The position numbers were made by a program, and so were the translations under genes. From UBA8337 sp965657665 (GTDB lineage Bacteria > Pseudomonadota > Alphaproteobacteria > RS24), in contig CBFHPF010000008.1 of the NCBI GenBank assembly GCA_965657665.1, positions 1 to 24,723 of the forward strand: a stretch of 24,723 bases of DNA, given 5' to 3'. Below, piece by piece: positions 7,810 through 15,621 of this stretch; position 1 is the first letter of the stretch, and every line of letters begins with the position of its first letter. Below the pieces are notes generated by a model. That model did no database searches, was not told where the DNA came from, and saw only the letters and a program-made list of their open reading frames with translations.

Positions 7810-8382
7810 ATGAAACTGAATGAACTTCGTGATAATGCAGGTGCCCGCAAGTCGCGCATGCGTGTCGGTCGCGGTACGTCTTCCGGTAAGGGTAAAACCG
7901 CCGGTCGTGGTGTGAAGGGTCAAACTTCGCGCTCAGGTGTTGCGATTAAGGGCTTTGAAGGCGGTCAAATGCCGCTTCACATGCGCTTGCCGAAACGTGG
8001 CTTTAATGTGCCGAACCCGAAAAAGCTCAATGCCGTTAATCTCGGTCGCCTGCAAGTAGCGATTGATGCCGGTAAGCTGAAAAAGGGTGCAACGGTTTCT
8101 GCTGCCAGCTTGGTTGAAGCAGGTGTTTTGCGCCGCGAGCTTGATGGCGTGCGCATTCTTGCTAAGGGCGAGCTGAAAGATAAGCTGGACTTTGAAGTAG
8201 TCGGCATGTCGAAGGCGGCTCAAAAAGCGGTTGAAAAGCTTGGCGGTAAAGTCAATCTGATTGCTACTGCTATTGCTGAAGCACCGAAAGCGGCAGCAAA
8301 AGCTGAAGTCAAAACCGAAGCTCAAGAGGAAGCACCTGCCGAAGCGGCAGATGAAGCCTCAGACGACGCTGACGAATCTTAA
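7810..8382 (+). CDS. rplO: 50S ribosomal protein L15 with long acidic tail
   Basis: L15 is a late-assembly 50S protein. The N-terminal half (KSRMRVGRGTSSGKGKTAGR, about 14-33) and GFEGGQMPLHMRLPKRGF are diagnostic. The product is 190 residues, against about 144 in E. coli. The extra length is a low-complexity tail rich in Ala, Glu and Asp from about residue 153 to the end. The tail shows no repeat unit and no known domain. A second Ala/Glu/Asp-rich tail occurs on S5 and another at the L3 end in this same cluster. Confidence 0.98.
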   Translation: MKLNELRDNAGARKSRMRVGRGTSSGKGKTAGRGVKGQTSRSGVAIKGFEGGQMPLHMRLPKRGFNVPNPKKLNAVNLGRLQVAIDAGKLKKGATVSAASLVEAGVLRRELDGVRILAKGELKDKLDFEVVGMSKAAQKAVEKLGGKVNLIATAIAEAPKAAAKAEVKTEAQEEAPAEAADEASDDADES

Positions 8383-8402
8383 GGTCTTAAGGAGCGCCCC
8401 GC

Positions 8403-9734
8403 ATGGCCTCAGCTGCTGAACAGCTTGCTGCCAATATGAGCCTTTCAGCTTTTCGCACTGCGGATGAGCTGAAAAAACGCATCTGGTTCACACTGGGTGC
8501 GTTGCTGGTTTATCGTCTTGGCACATATATCCCGCTGCCGGGCATTGACCCGCAAGCGCTGCAGGCTGTTTTCAACCAGCAACAATCCGGCATTATCGGC
8601 ATGTTCAACATGTTTGCCGGTGGTGCGGTTGGCCGTATGGCGATTTTTGCCTTGAACATCATGCCGTATATTACGGCGTCGATTGTTATTCAGCTTTTGA
8701 CTTCGGTTGTGCCGCATTTGGAGCAATTGAAAAAAGAAGGTGAGCAAGGCCGCAAACAAATTAACCAGTATACCCGCTACGGTACCGTGTTGCTTGCGAC
8801 CGTTCAGGGCTATGGCATTGCCGTCGGTCTGGAGGGCGCGCAAGGGGTTGTCGTTGAGGCGGGTCTCTTCTTCCGCGCCAGTGCGGTTATCACGCTTGTT
8901 GGTGGCACGGTCTTCCTTATGTGGTTGGGCGAGCAAATCACGGCGCGCGGTGTCGGTAACGGCATTTCGCTGATTATCTTCGCCGGTATTGTTGCTGAAT
9001 TGCCGTCCGCTTTGGCCGGTACGCTTGAGCTTGGCCGCCAAGGCGCGCTGTCAACCTTCATCATTTTGGCTCTCATCATCATGGTGATTGCCGTGATTGC
9101 CTTCATCATTTTCATGGAGCGTGCGCAGCGTCGTTTGCTGGTGCAATATCCAAAGCGTCAAATGGGCAATCGTATGACACAGGGCGAAAGCTCGCATCTG
9201 CCGCTCAAGCTGAACACTGCCGGTGTTATTCCGCCGATTTTCGCTTCATCTTTGCTGCTGATGCCTATCACTCTGGCTAATTTCTCAGGCGATGCGACGG
9301 GCGGTGCTTTGGGCACAACGGCGGCTCTGTTGGGTCGTGGTCAGCCGCTTTATATGGTCACTTATGCGGCCGGTATTATTTTCTTCTGCTTCTTTTATAC
9401 GTCGATTGTCTTCAATCCGAATGATACGGCTGATAATTTGAAGCGTTATGGCGGTTTCATTGCCGGTATTCGTCCGGGGGAGCGCACCGCTCAATATATC
9501 GATTATGTTCTGACCCGTTTGACTGTTGTCGGTGCGTTGTATCTGACACTGGTGTGTCTGTTGCCGGAATTTCTCATCAACGCCTATAGCGTGCCGTTTT
9601 ATTTCGGCGGTACCTCATTGTTGATTGTTGTGAATGTTACGATGGATACTGTCGGCCAGGTGCAGGGTCACTTGTTTGCTCATCAATATGAAGGCTTGAT
9701 TAAGAAGTCTAAATTGGGGGGCAAAAAACGATGA
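8403..9734 (+). CDS. secY: Protein translocase subunit SecY
   Basis: This 443-residue protein is the pore-forming subunit of the SecYEG channel in the inner membrane, with about ten hydrophobic segments. Family signatures are YRLGTYIPLPGIDP early, GGAVGRMAIFALNIMPYITA after the plug segment, YPKRQMGNRMTQGESSHLPL in the large cytoplasmic loop and LKLNTAGVIPPIFASSLL. Basic residues end the protein (KKSKLGGKKR). AAGGAGCGCC precedes the start. The stop overlaps the adk ATG by 4 bases (ATGA), which couples the two. Confidence 0.99.
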   Translation: MASAAEQLAANMSLSAFRTADELKKRIWFTLGALLVYRLGTYIPLPGIDPQALQAVFNQQQSGIIGMFNMFAGGAVGRMAIFALNIMPYITASIVIQLLTSVVPHLEQLKKEGEQGRKQINQYTRYGTVLLATVQGYGIAVGLEGAQGVVVEAGLFFRASAVITLVGGTVFLMWLGEQITARGVGNGISLIIFAGIVAELPSALAGTLELGRQGALSTFIILALIIMVIAVIAFIIFMERAQRRLLVQYPKRQMGNRMTQGESSHLPLKLNTAGVIPPIFASSLLLMPITLANFSGDATGGALGTTAALLGRGQPLYMVTYAAGIIFFCFFYTSIVFNPNDTADNLKRYGGFIAGIRPGERTAQYIDYVLTRLTVVGALYLTLVCLLPEFLINAYSVPFYFGGTSLLIVVNVTMDTVGQVQGHLFAHQYEGLIKKSKLGGKKR

Positions 9735-10306
9735 AACTGATTTTCTTGGGCCCTCCGGGTGCCGGCAAAGGCACGCAAGCACAACGCGTTGAAGACCATT
9801 ACGATATTCGTCAATTGTCGACCGGCGATATGTTGCGCGCCGCTGTGGCTGCCGAGACCGAGATTGGCAAACAAGCCAAAGACATTATGGCGCGTGGTGA
9901 TTTGGTTCCCGATGAGGTTGTTGTCGGTATTATTTCGGACCGTATTGACGAGCCTGATTGCCAAAACGGATTTATTTTGGACGGCTTTCCGCGCAATGTT
10001 GCGCAAGCCGAGGCATTGGACAAAATGCTGGTTGAAAAGGGCATTGCTCTGGATGGTGTGGTCGAATTGGCCGTTGATCCGGAAGTGCTGATTGGTCGTA
10101 TTTTGAAGCGGGCAGCGGAAAGTGCCGATGGGCCGCGCGAAGACGACACTGAAGAAGCATTGCAGCATCGTCTGCGTGTATATGAAGAGCAAACCGCGCC
10201 AGTGGCTGAATATTATGCCTCAAAGGGCATTTTGAAGACGCTGGACGGTATGCAGGATATGGATGAGGTAACGGCGCAGATACATGCTGTGCTGAAGGAG
10301 ATTTAA
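9731..10306 (+). CDS. adk: Adenylate kinase, short-LID form
   Basis: This cytoplasmic enzyme interconverts ATP + AMP and 2 ADP. The P-loop GPPGAGKGT is at residues 7-15. QLSTGDMLRAAV and GFILDGFPRNVAQAEALD follow, then the LID-flanking arginines near ILKRAAE and LQHRLRVYEEQTAPVAEYY. At 191 residues it lacks the long LID insertion of the 214-residue E. coli enzyme. This short form is normal in many alphaproteobacteria. There is no zinc Cys quartet. It overlaps secY by 4 bases, and the gap after it carries a new promoter. Confidence 0.98.
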   Translation: MKLIFLGPPGAGKGTQAQRVEDHYDIRQLSTGDMLRAAVAAETEIGKQAKDIMARGDLVPDEVVVGIISDRIDEPDCQNGFILDGFPRNVAQAEALDKMLVEKGIALDGVVELAVDPEVLIGRILKRAAESADGPREDDTEEALQHRLRVYEEQTAPVAEYYASKGILKTLDGMQDMDEVTAQIHAVLKEI

Positions 10307-10329
10307 CAGGCGAATCCAATGCTTTCCGG

Positions 10330-10357
10330 TTGACTGGCGGATGATTTCTCATATAAT
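10330..10357 (+). promoter_or_regulatory. Sigma70-type promoter for the alpha operon
   Basis: TTGACT (10330-10335) and TATAAT (10352-10357) are separated by 16 bases, one mismatch from consensus overall. The site lies 24 bases after the adk stop and about 114 bases before the rpsM start. This is the widest gap in the ribosomal cluster, and the orientation is right for rpsM-rpsK-rpoA-rplQ. The match is seen directly; activity is inferred. Confidence 0.75.
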
Positions 10358-10363
10358 CCGCGC

Positions 10364-10470
10364 TTTCGAGGTCAAACGGTAAATTATCGGAAGAACCTGC
10401 ATTTTTGCCGGTTTTCTGCCATTTTGGAGGCAGGACGGCGTCCACCGGAAACGGTGAAAAGGAGAAGCAA
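10364..10470 (+). promoter_or_regulatory. Structured 5' leader of rpsM
   Basis: About 107 bases lie between the expected transcription start and the rpsM GTG. Two small stem-loops can be drawn. One is CTGCC/GGCAG (10416-10420 with 10429-10433, 8-base loop). The other is CACCG-GAAA-CGGTG (10443-10456), a GNRA tetraloop ending 4 bases before the GGAG ribosome binding site at 10461-10464. In E. coli, S4 represses the alpha operon through a leader at this place. rpsD is not in this window, and I see no recognisable copy of the E. coli pseudoknot, so a regulatory role is only inferred. Confidence 0.4.
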
Positions 10471-10839
10471 GTGGCTCGTATTGCTGGTGTTAACATTCCA
10501 ACCGCGAAGCGCGTGGTGATTGCCCTGACTTATATTCATGGCATTGGCGACGCCAAATCGAAAGAAATCTGCGAAAAAGTCGGTATTCCGGCTGAAAAGC
10601 GCGTGAACGAATTGTCGGATGCTGAAGTCATCCAAATTCGTGAAACCATTGACGCCGATTATTTGGTGGAAGGTGACTTGCGCCGCGAAGTTTCAATGAA
10701 CATTAAGCGTCTGATGGATATGGGTATTTATCGCGGTCTGCGTCACCGTCGTAATCTGCCGGTTCGTGGTCAGCGCACGCATACCAATGCCCGCACCCGT
10801 AAGGGTCCGGCCAAGGCAATTGCCGGTAAAAAGAAATAG
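10471..10839 (+). CDS. rpsM: 30S ribosomal protein S13
   Basis: The start is placed at GTG 10471, with GGAG 6 bases upstream, giving 122 residues that begin MARIAGVNIPTAKRVVIAL. The frame is open further upstream but encodes nothing S13-like. S13 contacts L5 and P-site tRNA from the 30S head. The helix-two-turn-helix region (THIHGIGDAKSKEICEKVGI-type) lies at about 20-45. The C-terminal RGLRHRRNLPVRGQRTHTNARTRKGPAK is diagnostic. It is the first gene of the alpha operon. Confidence 0.98.
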   Translation: MARIAGVNIPTAKRVVIALTYIHGIGDAKSKEICEKVGIPAEKRVNELSDAEVIQIRETIDADYLVEGDLRREVSMNIKRLMDMGIYRGLRHRRNLPVRGQRTHTNARTRKGPAKAIAGKKK

Positions 10840-10849
10840 GTAGGAACCA

Positions 10850-11239
10850 ATGGCTACTGAGAAAACCAGAGTACGTCGTCGCGAACGCAAAAACATCACA
10901 GCCGGTGTTGCGCATATCAATTCGACTTTTAACAACACGCTCATCACCATTTCAGATGCGCAAGGCAACGCCATTAGCTGGTCATCTGCCGGTTCAATGG
11001 GTTTTAAAGGCTCTCGCAAGTCTACGCCTTATGCGGCTCAGGTTGCTGCTGAGGATGCTGGCCGTAAAGCCATGGAGCACGGCGTGAAAACGCTGGAAGT
11101 TAATGTGCGTGGTGCAGGTTCAGGTCGTGAGAGTGCGTTGCGTGCTTTGCAAGCTGCCGGTTTCACCGTCACGTCTATCCGTGACGTAACACCGATTCCA
11201 CATAATGGGTGCCGTCCGCCGAAACGCCGTCGCGTTTAA
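10850..11239 (+). CDS. rpsK: 30S ribosomal protein S11
   Basis: This 129-residue S11 forms part of the 30S platform at the mRNA exit. Family features are GVAHINSTFNNTLITISDAQGN (about 19-40), SAGSMGFKGSRKSTPYAAQ and the C-terminal DVTPIPHNGCRPPKRRRV. A TAGGAACC sequence precedes the ATG. The 45-base gap to rpoA holds only an AAGAGGAA ribosome binding site and no clear promoter. Confidence 0.99.
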   Translation: MATEKTRVRRRERKNITAGVAHINSTFNNTLITISDAQGNAISWSSAGSMGFKGSRKSTPYAAQVAAEDAGRKAMEHGVKTLEVNVRGAGSGRESALRALQAAGFTVTSIRDVTPIPHNGCRPPKRRRV

Positions 11240-11284
11240 TCGGCCCTTTCTGACCCCCATATTTTACATTTAAGAGGAACCATC

Positions 11285-12304
11285 ATGATCCAAAAAAACT
11301 GGCAAGAGCTTATTAAGCCCACCAAGCTGGACATTATTCCGGGCCATGATGAAAGCCGCGAAGCGCGCATCGTCGCCGAACCGCTGGAACGTGGTTTTGG
11401 CCTGACTTTGGGTAATGCGCTGCGTCGTGTTCTGCTGTCATCAATCCAAGGCGCGGCTGTTACCGCCGTTCAAATTGACGGCGTGCTGCACGAGTTTTCA
11501 TCCATTCCGGGTGTGCGCGAAGACGTGACTGATATTGTTTTGAATATCAAAAAAATGTCATTGTCTCTCGACGCCGAAGGCTCGAAACGCCTGACCCTGA
11601 GCAAAAAAGGCCCGGGCGTTGTCACAGCCGGTGATATTGAAGAAAATGCTGCCGTCACCATCCATAATCCGGATTTGGTTTTGTGCACGCTGGATGATGG
11701 CGCGGAAGTGCGTTTTGAGTTCATCGTCAATACCGGTAACGGCTATGTGCCTGCTGAAAAGAACCGTCCTGATGATGCGCCGATTGGCTTGATTCCGGTC
11801 GACAGCCTGTATAGCCCGGTGCGCCGTGTATCTTACAATGTTGAGAATACACGTGAAGGCCAAGTGCTTGATTATGACAAGCTGACTATGGACATTGAAA
11901 CTGACGGCACGGTCACGCCGGAAGATGCGCTGGCTTTGTCTTCGCGCATTCTGCAAGACCAGCTGCAAAGCTTCATTAACTTTGAAGAGCCGGAAGTTCA
12001 GGTTGAGGAAAGCTCAGCCATTGAAGAAACCGGTTTCTCAGCCGCTTTGCTGAAAAAAGTCGACGAGCTGGAATTGTCAGTGCGTTCGGCCAATTGCCTG
12101 AAAAACGACAATATCGTTTACATCGGCGATTTGATTCAAAAATCAGAAGGCGAAATGCTGCGCACACCGAATTTCGGCCGCAAATCGTTGAACGAAATTA
12201 AAGAAGTACTGGCTGAAATGGGTCTGCATCTGGGTATGGATGTGCCGAATTGGCCGCCGGAAAACATCGAAGAGCTTGCTAAAAAGTTCGAGGATAATTA
12301 CTAA
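11285..12304 (+). CDS. rpoA: DNA-directed RNA polymerase subunit alpha
   Basis: This 339-residue alpha subunit is full length. The N-terminal domain (about 1-235), which dimerises and nucleates the enzyme core, includes EPLERGFGLTLGNALRRVLL and VREDVTDIVLNIK. The C-terminal domain (about 255-330), which binds UP elements and activators, includes ELELSVRSANCLKNDNIVYI and LRTPNFGRKSLNEIKEVL. The two are joined by an acidic linker (NFEEPEVQVEESSAIEE). Co-transcription with ribosomal genes is the usual arrangement. Confidence 0.99.
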   Translation: MIQKNWQELIKPTKLDIIPGHDESREARIVAEPLERGFGLTLGNALRRVLLSSIQGAAVTAVQIDGVLHEFSSIPGVREDVTDIVLNIKKMSLSLDAEGSKRLTLSKKGPGVVTAGDIEENAAVTIHNPDLVLCTLDDGAEVRFEFIVNTGNGYVPAEKNRPDDAPIGLIPVDSLYSPVRRVSYNVENTREGQVLDYDKLTMDIETDGTVTPEDALALSSRILQDQLQSFINFEEPEVQVEESSAIEETGFSAALLKKVDELELSVRSANCLKNDNIVYIGDLIQKSEGEMLRTPNFGRKSLNEIKEVLAEMGLHLGMDVPNWPPENIEELAKKFEDNY

Positions 12305-12333
12305 GGCTCGAAAGAGTAAGAAGGAGTGTCGTT

Positions 12334-12768
12334 ATGCGCCACGCAAAAGCAGGACGCAAACTGAACCGGACAGCCAGCCACCGTAAAGCGTTGCTGGGCA
12401 ATATGGCGGTTGCGCTTATCAAGCACGAGCAAATCGTGACCACTTTGCCGAAGGCAAAAGAGCTGCGCCCGTTTGTTGAAAAACTGGTGACACTCGGCAA
12501 AAAAGGCGACTTGTCATCCCGCCGTCGTGCCTATGCACAATTGCCGGACGAGAAATGGGCGGCCAAATTGTTTGACACTTTGGCCGAGCGTTATGCCGAC
12601 CGCCCGGGTGGTTACATCCGCGTGTTGAAAGCCGGTTTCCGTTATGGCGACAGCGCCCCGATGGCAGTCATCGAATTTGTTGACCGCGACCCGGAAGCCA
12701 AAGGCCAAGATTCAGGTCCTGTTATGGTTGGTGACGAAGGCGAGGAGCTGGTTGCAGCAACCGCTTAA
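12334..12768 (+). CDS. rplQ: 50S ribosomal protein L17
   Basis: This 144-residue L17 sits near the tunnel exit. It begins MRHAKAGRKLNRTASHRKAL and carries MAVALIKHEQIVTTLPKAKE and the conserved RPGGYIRVLKAGFRYGDSAPMAVIEFVDRD. A further 24 or so residues form an acidic tail (GPVMVGDEGEELVAATA). AAGGAGTG precedes the start. It is the last ribosomal gene, and a strong terminator starts 23 bases after its stop. Confidence 0.99.
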   Translation: MRHAKAGRKLNRTASHRKALLGNMAVALIKHEQIVTTLPKAKELRPFVEKLVTLGKKGDLSSRRRAYAQLPDEKWAAKLFDTLAERYADRPGGYIRVLKAGFRYGDSAPMAVIEFVDRDPEAKGQDSGPVMVGDEGEELVAATA

Positions 12769-12790
12769 GGGCCTCGTAAATGGTTTAAAA

Positions 12791-12822
12791 GACACGGAAA
12801 CCTCGTTTTCGTGTCTTTTTTT
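12791..12822 (+). terminator. Rho-independent terminator after rplQ
   Basis: The stem GACACGGAAA (12791-12800) pairs with TTTTCGTGTC (12806-12815) through 10 base pairs, one of them G-U, around a CCTCG loop. Seven T residues follow at 12816-12822. Four A residues before the stem could pair with the T-run and extend it. It closes the ribosomal transcription unit. Confidence 0.92.
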
Positions 12823-12860
12823 ATGGTAATTTGAACGCCAAACAGCCTGAGGAGAGCATT

Positions 12861-13247
12861 ATGACACTGCAAGCCGTGCTTTGGGTGGCTTTGGGGGGCG
12901 CAATCGGTGCCAGTGCACGCTATGCGGTGGGCGAGACGCTCAAAACCACTTCAGGCTTTCCGGTTGCGACACTGGGTGTCAATTTGCTTGGCTCTTTGTT
13001 GATGGGACTGCTGATTGGCTGGCTGGCCCGTCAGGCGGCACCACAAGAAGGGCTTCACGACGGGTTGCGGTTGTTTTTGGCGGTTGGTTTATTGGGCGGC
13101 TTCACAACGTTTTCAGCTTTTTCAATGGATGTTTTCATGCTGCTGGATAAGCGCGAATTTTTTGCTGCGACAGCTTATCTCGGTGGCTCTTTAATCGGCG
13201 GTGTCGCGCTTTTTATTGGCGGCTATATGCTGGTAAAGGCAGGCTGA
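12861..13247 (+). CDS. crcB: Fluoride ion channel (Fluc/CrcB)
   Basis: This small inner-membrane protein forms a dual-topology dimer that exports fluoride. Four hydrophobic segments are visible. Family features are GAIGASARY (13-21), the pore Asn in GVNLLGSLLMG (Asn41) and the GGFTTFSAFSMDV box (79-91) with its Phe and Ser/Thr residues. The start chosen is ATG 12861 (128 residues), because GAGGAG lies about 7 bases upstream. An alternative TTG at 12831 would fall just behind the terminator. No fluoride riboswitch fits in the short space upstream. The stop overlaps the next ATG by one base. Confidence 0.95.
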   Translation: MTLQAVLWVALGGAIGASARYAVGETLKTTSGFPVATLGVNLLGSLLMGLLIGWLARQAAPQEGLHDGLRLFLAVGLLGGFTTFSAFSMDVFMLLDKREFFAATAYLGGSLIGGVALFIGGYMLVKAG

Positions 13248-14245
13248 TGGCCGGTGTTCGCAATATCACAATTAAGCCGGAAGATGACGGTCTTCGGCTC
13301 GACCGTTGGTTTCGCAAGCATTTTCCGGCGCTCACGCAAGGGCGCTTGGAAAAATTACTGCGCCGCGGTTTGGTGCGTTTGGATGGCAAGCGCAGCAAAT
13401 CGGCGGAACGTATTAGCGTCGGTCAAACCGTGCGCGTGCCGCCCGAAGTGCCGGCGCAAGGGGCCTCGCGGGCAGCCCGTCCGGTATCTGTGCCGACGAC
13501 GCTGGTTGAGCAATTACAAGATGCGATTATTCACCGCGATAAAGACGTCATGGTGCTGAATAAGCCGTCGGGATTAGCCGTGCAGGGCGGCAGCAAAACC
13601 GATATTCATATTGATGCGGCCTTGCCCGGTTTACAGTTTGATGAAGCTGAGCCGCCGCGTTTGGTGCATCGCCTCGACCGCGACACTTCGGGCGTGCTAG
13701 TGCTGGCGCGCAATAGAAAAGCGGCGCAATTTCTAACCCGCCAATTTGCCGGTCGCGAAGCTGAAAAAATTTATTGGGCTTTGGTTTATGGCGTGCCGCG
13801 CCCGTCGCGCGGTCATATTAATGTGCCGCTTGCCAAGCGGGCGGCAGGGGATGGCGGCGAGCGCGTGCGTCCGGTCGATAAAAAAGACCCTGACGCGATG
13901 AAAGCGCATACGGATTTTGCCGAGATTGCCCGCGTTGGGCAGCGGTTTTGCTGGATGGCGTTTCGCCCGCTGACCGGACGGACCCACCAAATTCGCGCGC
14001 ATGCGGCGGCTATCGGGCATCCGCTCGTCGGTGATGGCAAATATCGTGTTGAGAATGAAAACGAAGAATATGGCGGTATCTTGCCGAAAAAGCTTCACTT
14101 GCACGCCCGTTCTATTATGATGCCGCATCCGCAGGGTGGCGTGCTGAAGGTTGAGGCACCGCTCGCCGGTCATATGGCTGAAACATGGGATATGCTAAAC
14201 TTCGATATGGAAGATGGTATAGACCCGTTTGAAGAGGACATTTGA
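13247..14245 (+). CDS. RluA-family rRNA pseudouridine synthase (RluC/RluD-like)
   Basis: This 332-residue enzyme isomerises uridine to pseudouridine, most likely in 23S rRNA. An S4-like RNA-binding domain occupies about residues 10-65 (LRLDRWFRKHFPALTQGRLEKLL). The catalytic domain carries VLNKPSGLAVQGG (103-115) and HRLDRDTSGVLVLARN (141-156), whose Asp144 is the expected nucleophile. GRTHQIRAHAAAIGHPLVGDGKY follows. Domain order and length resemble RluC, but the target bases cannot be read from the sequence, so no symbol is given. It overlaps crcB and the next gene by one base each (TGATG). Confidence 0.93.
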   Translation: MAGVRNITIKPEDDGLRLDRWFRKHFPALTQGRLEKLLRRGLVRLDGKRSKSAERISVGQTVRVPPEVPAQGASRAARPVSVPTTLVEQLQDAIIHRDKDVMVLNKPSGLAVQGGSKTDIHIDAALPGLQFDEAEPPRLVHRLDRDTSGVLVLARNRKAAQFLTRQFAGREAEKIYWALVYGVPRPSRGHINVPLAKRAAGDGGERVRPVDKKDPDAMKAHTDFAEIARVGQRFCWMAFRPLTGRTHQIRAHAAAIGHPLVGDGKYRVENENEEYGGILPKKLHLHARSIMMPHPQGGVLKVEAPLAGHMAETWDMLNFDMEDGIDPFEEDI

Positions 14246-14916
14246 TGCGCCTGATTGTTTTCGATTGTGATGGCACACTTGTTGATAGCCAGCAGACGAT
14301 TATCACCGCCACGGAAGAGGCTTTGGGTGAGTTCGGCTTTGTCGCGCCGTCGCGCCGCGATATTCTCTATGCTGTCGGCTTGCCGGTCGATGTCGCCATG
14401 CGCGGCCATGCGCCCGATGCAACCGATGACCAAATCGCCGGTATGTTGGATGTTTATCGCGAAACCTATCAGCAGCTTGTGCAGCAAGATGATCGCGGGC
14501 AGGTGATGTTTGACGGCATGCACGCGCAAATCAAACAGCTTGGCGGCATGGATGACACGCTGATGGGTATTATCACCATGAAGTCGCGCCGCGGCCTCAA
14601 CCGCGTCGTCGATGCCTATGAGATTCGCCGTTATTTTCAGGTGCTGAAAAGCGCTGATGACGGACCGGGTAAACCGGCCCCTGATTTGATGCTGGATACG
14701 ATGCGCGAAACCGGTGTTACCGCCGCGCAGACCTTGATGGTTGGCGATACCAGCTTCGATATTATGATGGCCAAGGCCGCCGGAACGACGGCAGTCGGTG
14801 TCGGTTGGGGCTATCAGACAGTAGAAGAGTTGCAAGAATCCGGTGCTGATGCGATTGCCGAAACACCTGAAGACCTGCGCGCTTTGCTGGCGGAATTTCA
14901 GCCGGATGCTGCATGA
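14245..14916 (+). CDS. HAD-superfamily hydrolase, phosphoglycolate phosphatase-like
   Basis: This 223-residue soluble protein is of HAD subfamily IA. Motif I is FDCDGTLVDS with Asp7 (nucleophile) and Asp9. Motif II is Thr111 in GIITMKSRRGL, motif III is Lys143 in GPGKPAPD, and motif IV is VGDTSFD with Asp168 and Asp172. A helical cap lies between about residues 18 and 95. The start is ATG 14245, overlapping the preceding stop (TGATG); a TTG one codon earlier is in frame but less likely. The motifs support a small-molecule phosphatase. The substrate is unknown, although Gph-type enzymes act on phosphoglycolate. Confidence 0.88.
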   Translation: MRLIVFDCDGTLVDSQQTIITATEEALGEFGFVAPSRRDILYAVGLPVDVAMRGHAPDATDDQIAGMLDVYRETYQQLVQQDDRGQVMFDGMHAQIKQLGGMDDTLMGIITMKSRRGLNRVVDAYEIRRYFQVLKSADDGPGKPAPDLMLDTMRETGVTAAQTLMVGDTSFDIMMAKAAGTTAVGVGWGYQTVEELQESGADAIAETPEDLRALLAEFQPDAA

Positions 14917-15608
14917 CCAAGCGGTTTTACGAAACGGTTAGTGTGGCGTCGAGAGAAGCGGGTTTCATTGTCAAACTCGATAGTCATGAGTTGAAAACAC
15001 CGGCCAAAAAGCCGCTCATTTTGCCAAGCGAGGCATTGGCGCAATTAGTTGCCGATGAGTGGGCCGCGCAAGACGACAATATCGACACCACCACAATGTT
15101 GCATATGCGGTTGGTATCAACGGCGCAAGACCGCGTTAGCGCAGTTTTGCGCGAAACCGCAGCCGCTTTTGCCGCTTATGGCATGTCCGATTTATTGTGC
15201 TATCGCGCCGCAGACCCGCAGAAATTAGTGGCGCATCAGGCGGCGTTTTGGGACCCTGTACTGAATTGGGCGCGAACGCGTTATGATATGTCGTTTGAGG
15301 TTACCTCCGGCATTTTACCTATCAACCAACCGCCTGAAAACCAGTCTCGCTTGGCGGCGATTGCCGGTGATGATGCATTTCGCGTCACCGGTTTGGCTCA
15401 TCTGGCAGCTTTGCTCGGCTCAGCGATTTTGACGCTCGCCCTTGATGAGGGTCATATTGACGCTGAAACAGCTTATAAATTGGCTTTTCTCGACGATTTG
15501 TATCAAATTAATGAATGGGGCAGTGATGCTGAGGCCGAACAAAGGCTGGCCAACATTTCACTGGAAATACACCAAGTAGCACGGTATTTATCTGCCCTGA
15601 AGACATAA
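14913..15608 (+). CDS. ATP12-family F1-ATPase assembly chaperone
   Basis: This 231-residue protein matches the ATP12 family, which in mitochondria holds the F1 alpha subunit until it pairs with beta. The N-terminal pattern KRFYETVSVASREAGFIVKL followed by LKTPAKKPLILPSEALAQLVADEW is diagnostic. DLLCYRAADPQKLVAHQAAFWDP lies near the middle and an acidic region (LAFLDDLYQINEWGSDAEAE) near the C-terminus. The family is essentially alphaproteobacterial and mitochondrial. The bacterial function is inferred from the mitochondrial homologue. It overlaps the HAD gene by 4 bases (ATGA). Confidence 0.93.
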   Translation: MTKRFYETVSVASREAGFIVKLDSHELKTPAKKPLILPSEALAQLVADEWAAQDDNIDTTTMLHMRLVSTAQDRVSAVLRETAAAFAAYGMSDLLCYRAADPQKLVAHQAAFWDPVLNWARTRYDMSFEVTSGILPINQPPENQSRLAAIAGDDAFRVTGLAHLAALLGSAILTLALDEGHIDAETAYKLAFLDDLYQINEWGSDAEAEQRLANISLEIHQVARYLSALKT

Positions 15609-15621
15609 GCGGGGAGGCTTT

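Noticed and set aside
10307..10470. rpmJ (L36) between adk and rpsM
   Set aside because: No frame here encodes the short Cys/Arg/Lys-rich L36. Its absence from this place is normal in Alphaproteobacteria.
12816..12860. Fluoride riboswitch before crcB
   Set aside because: The space is too short and the conserved riboswitch sequence is absent.
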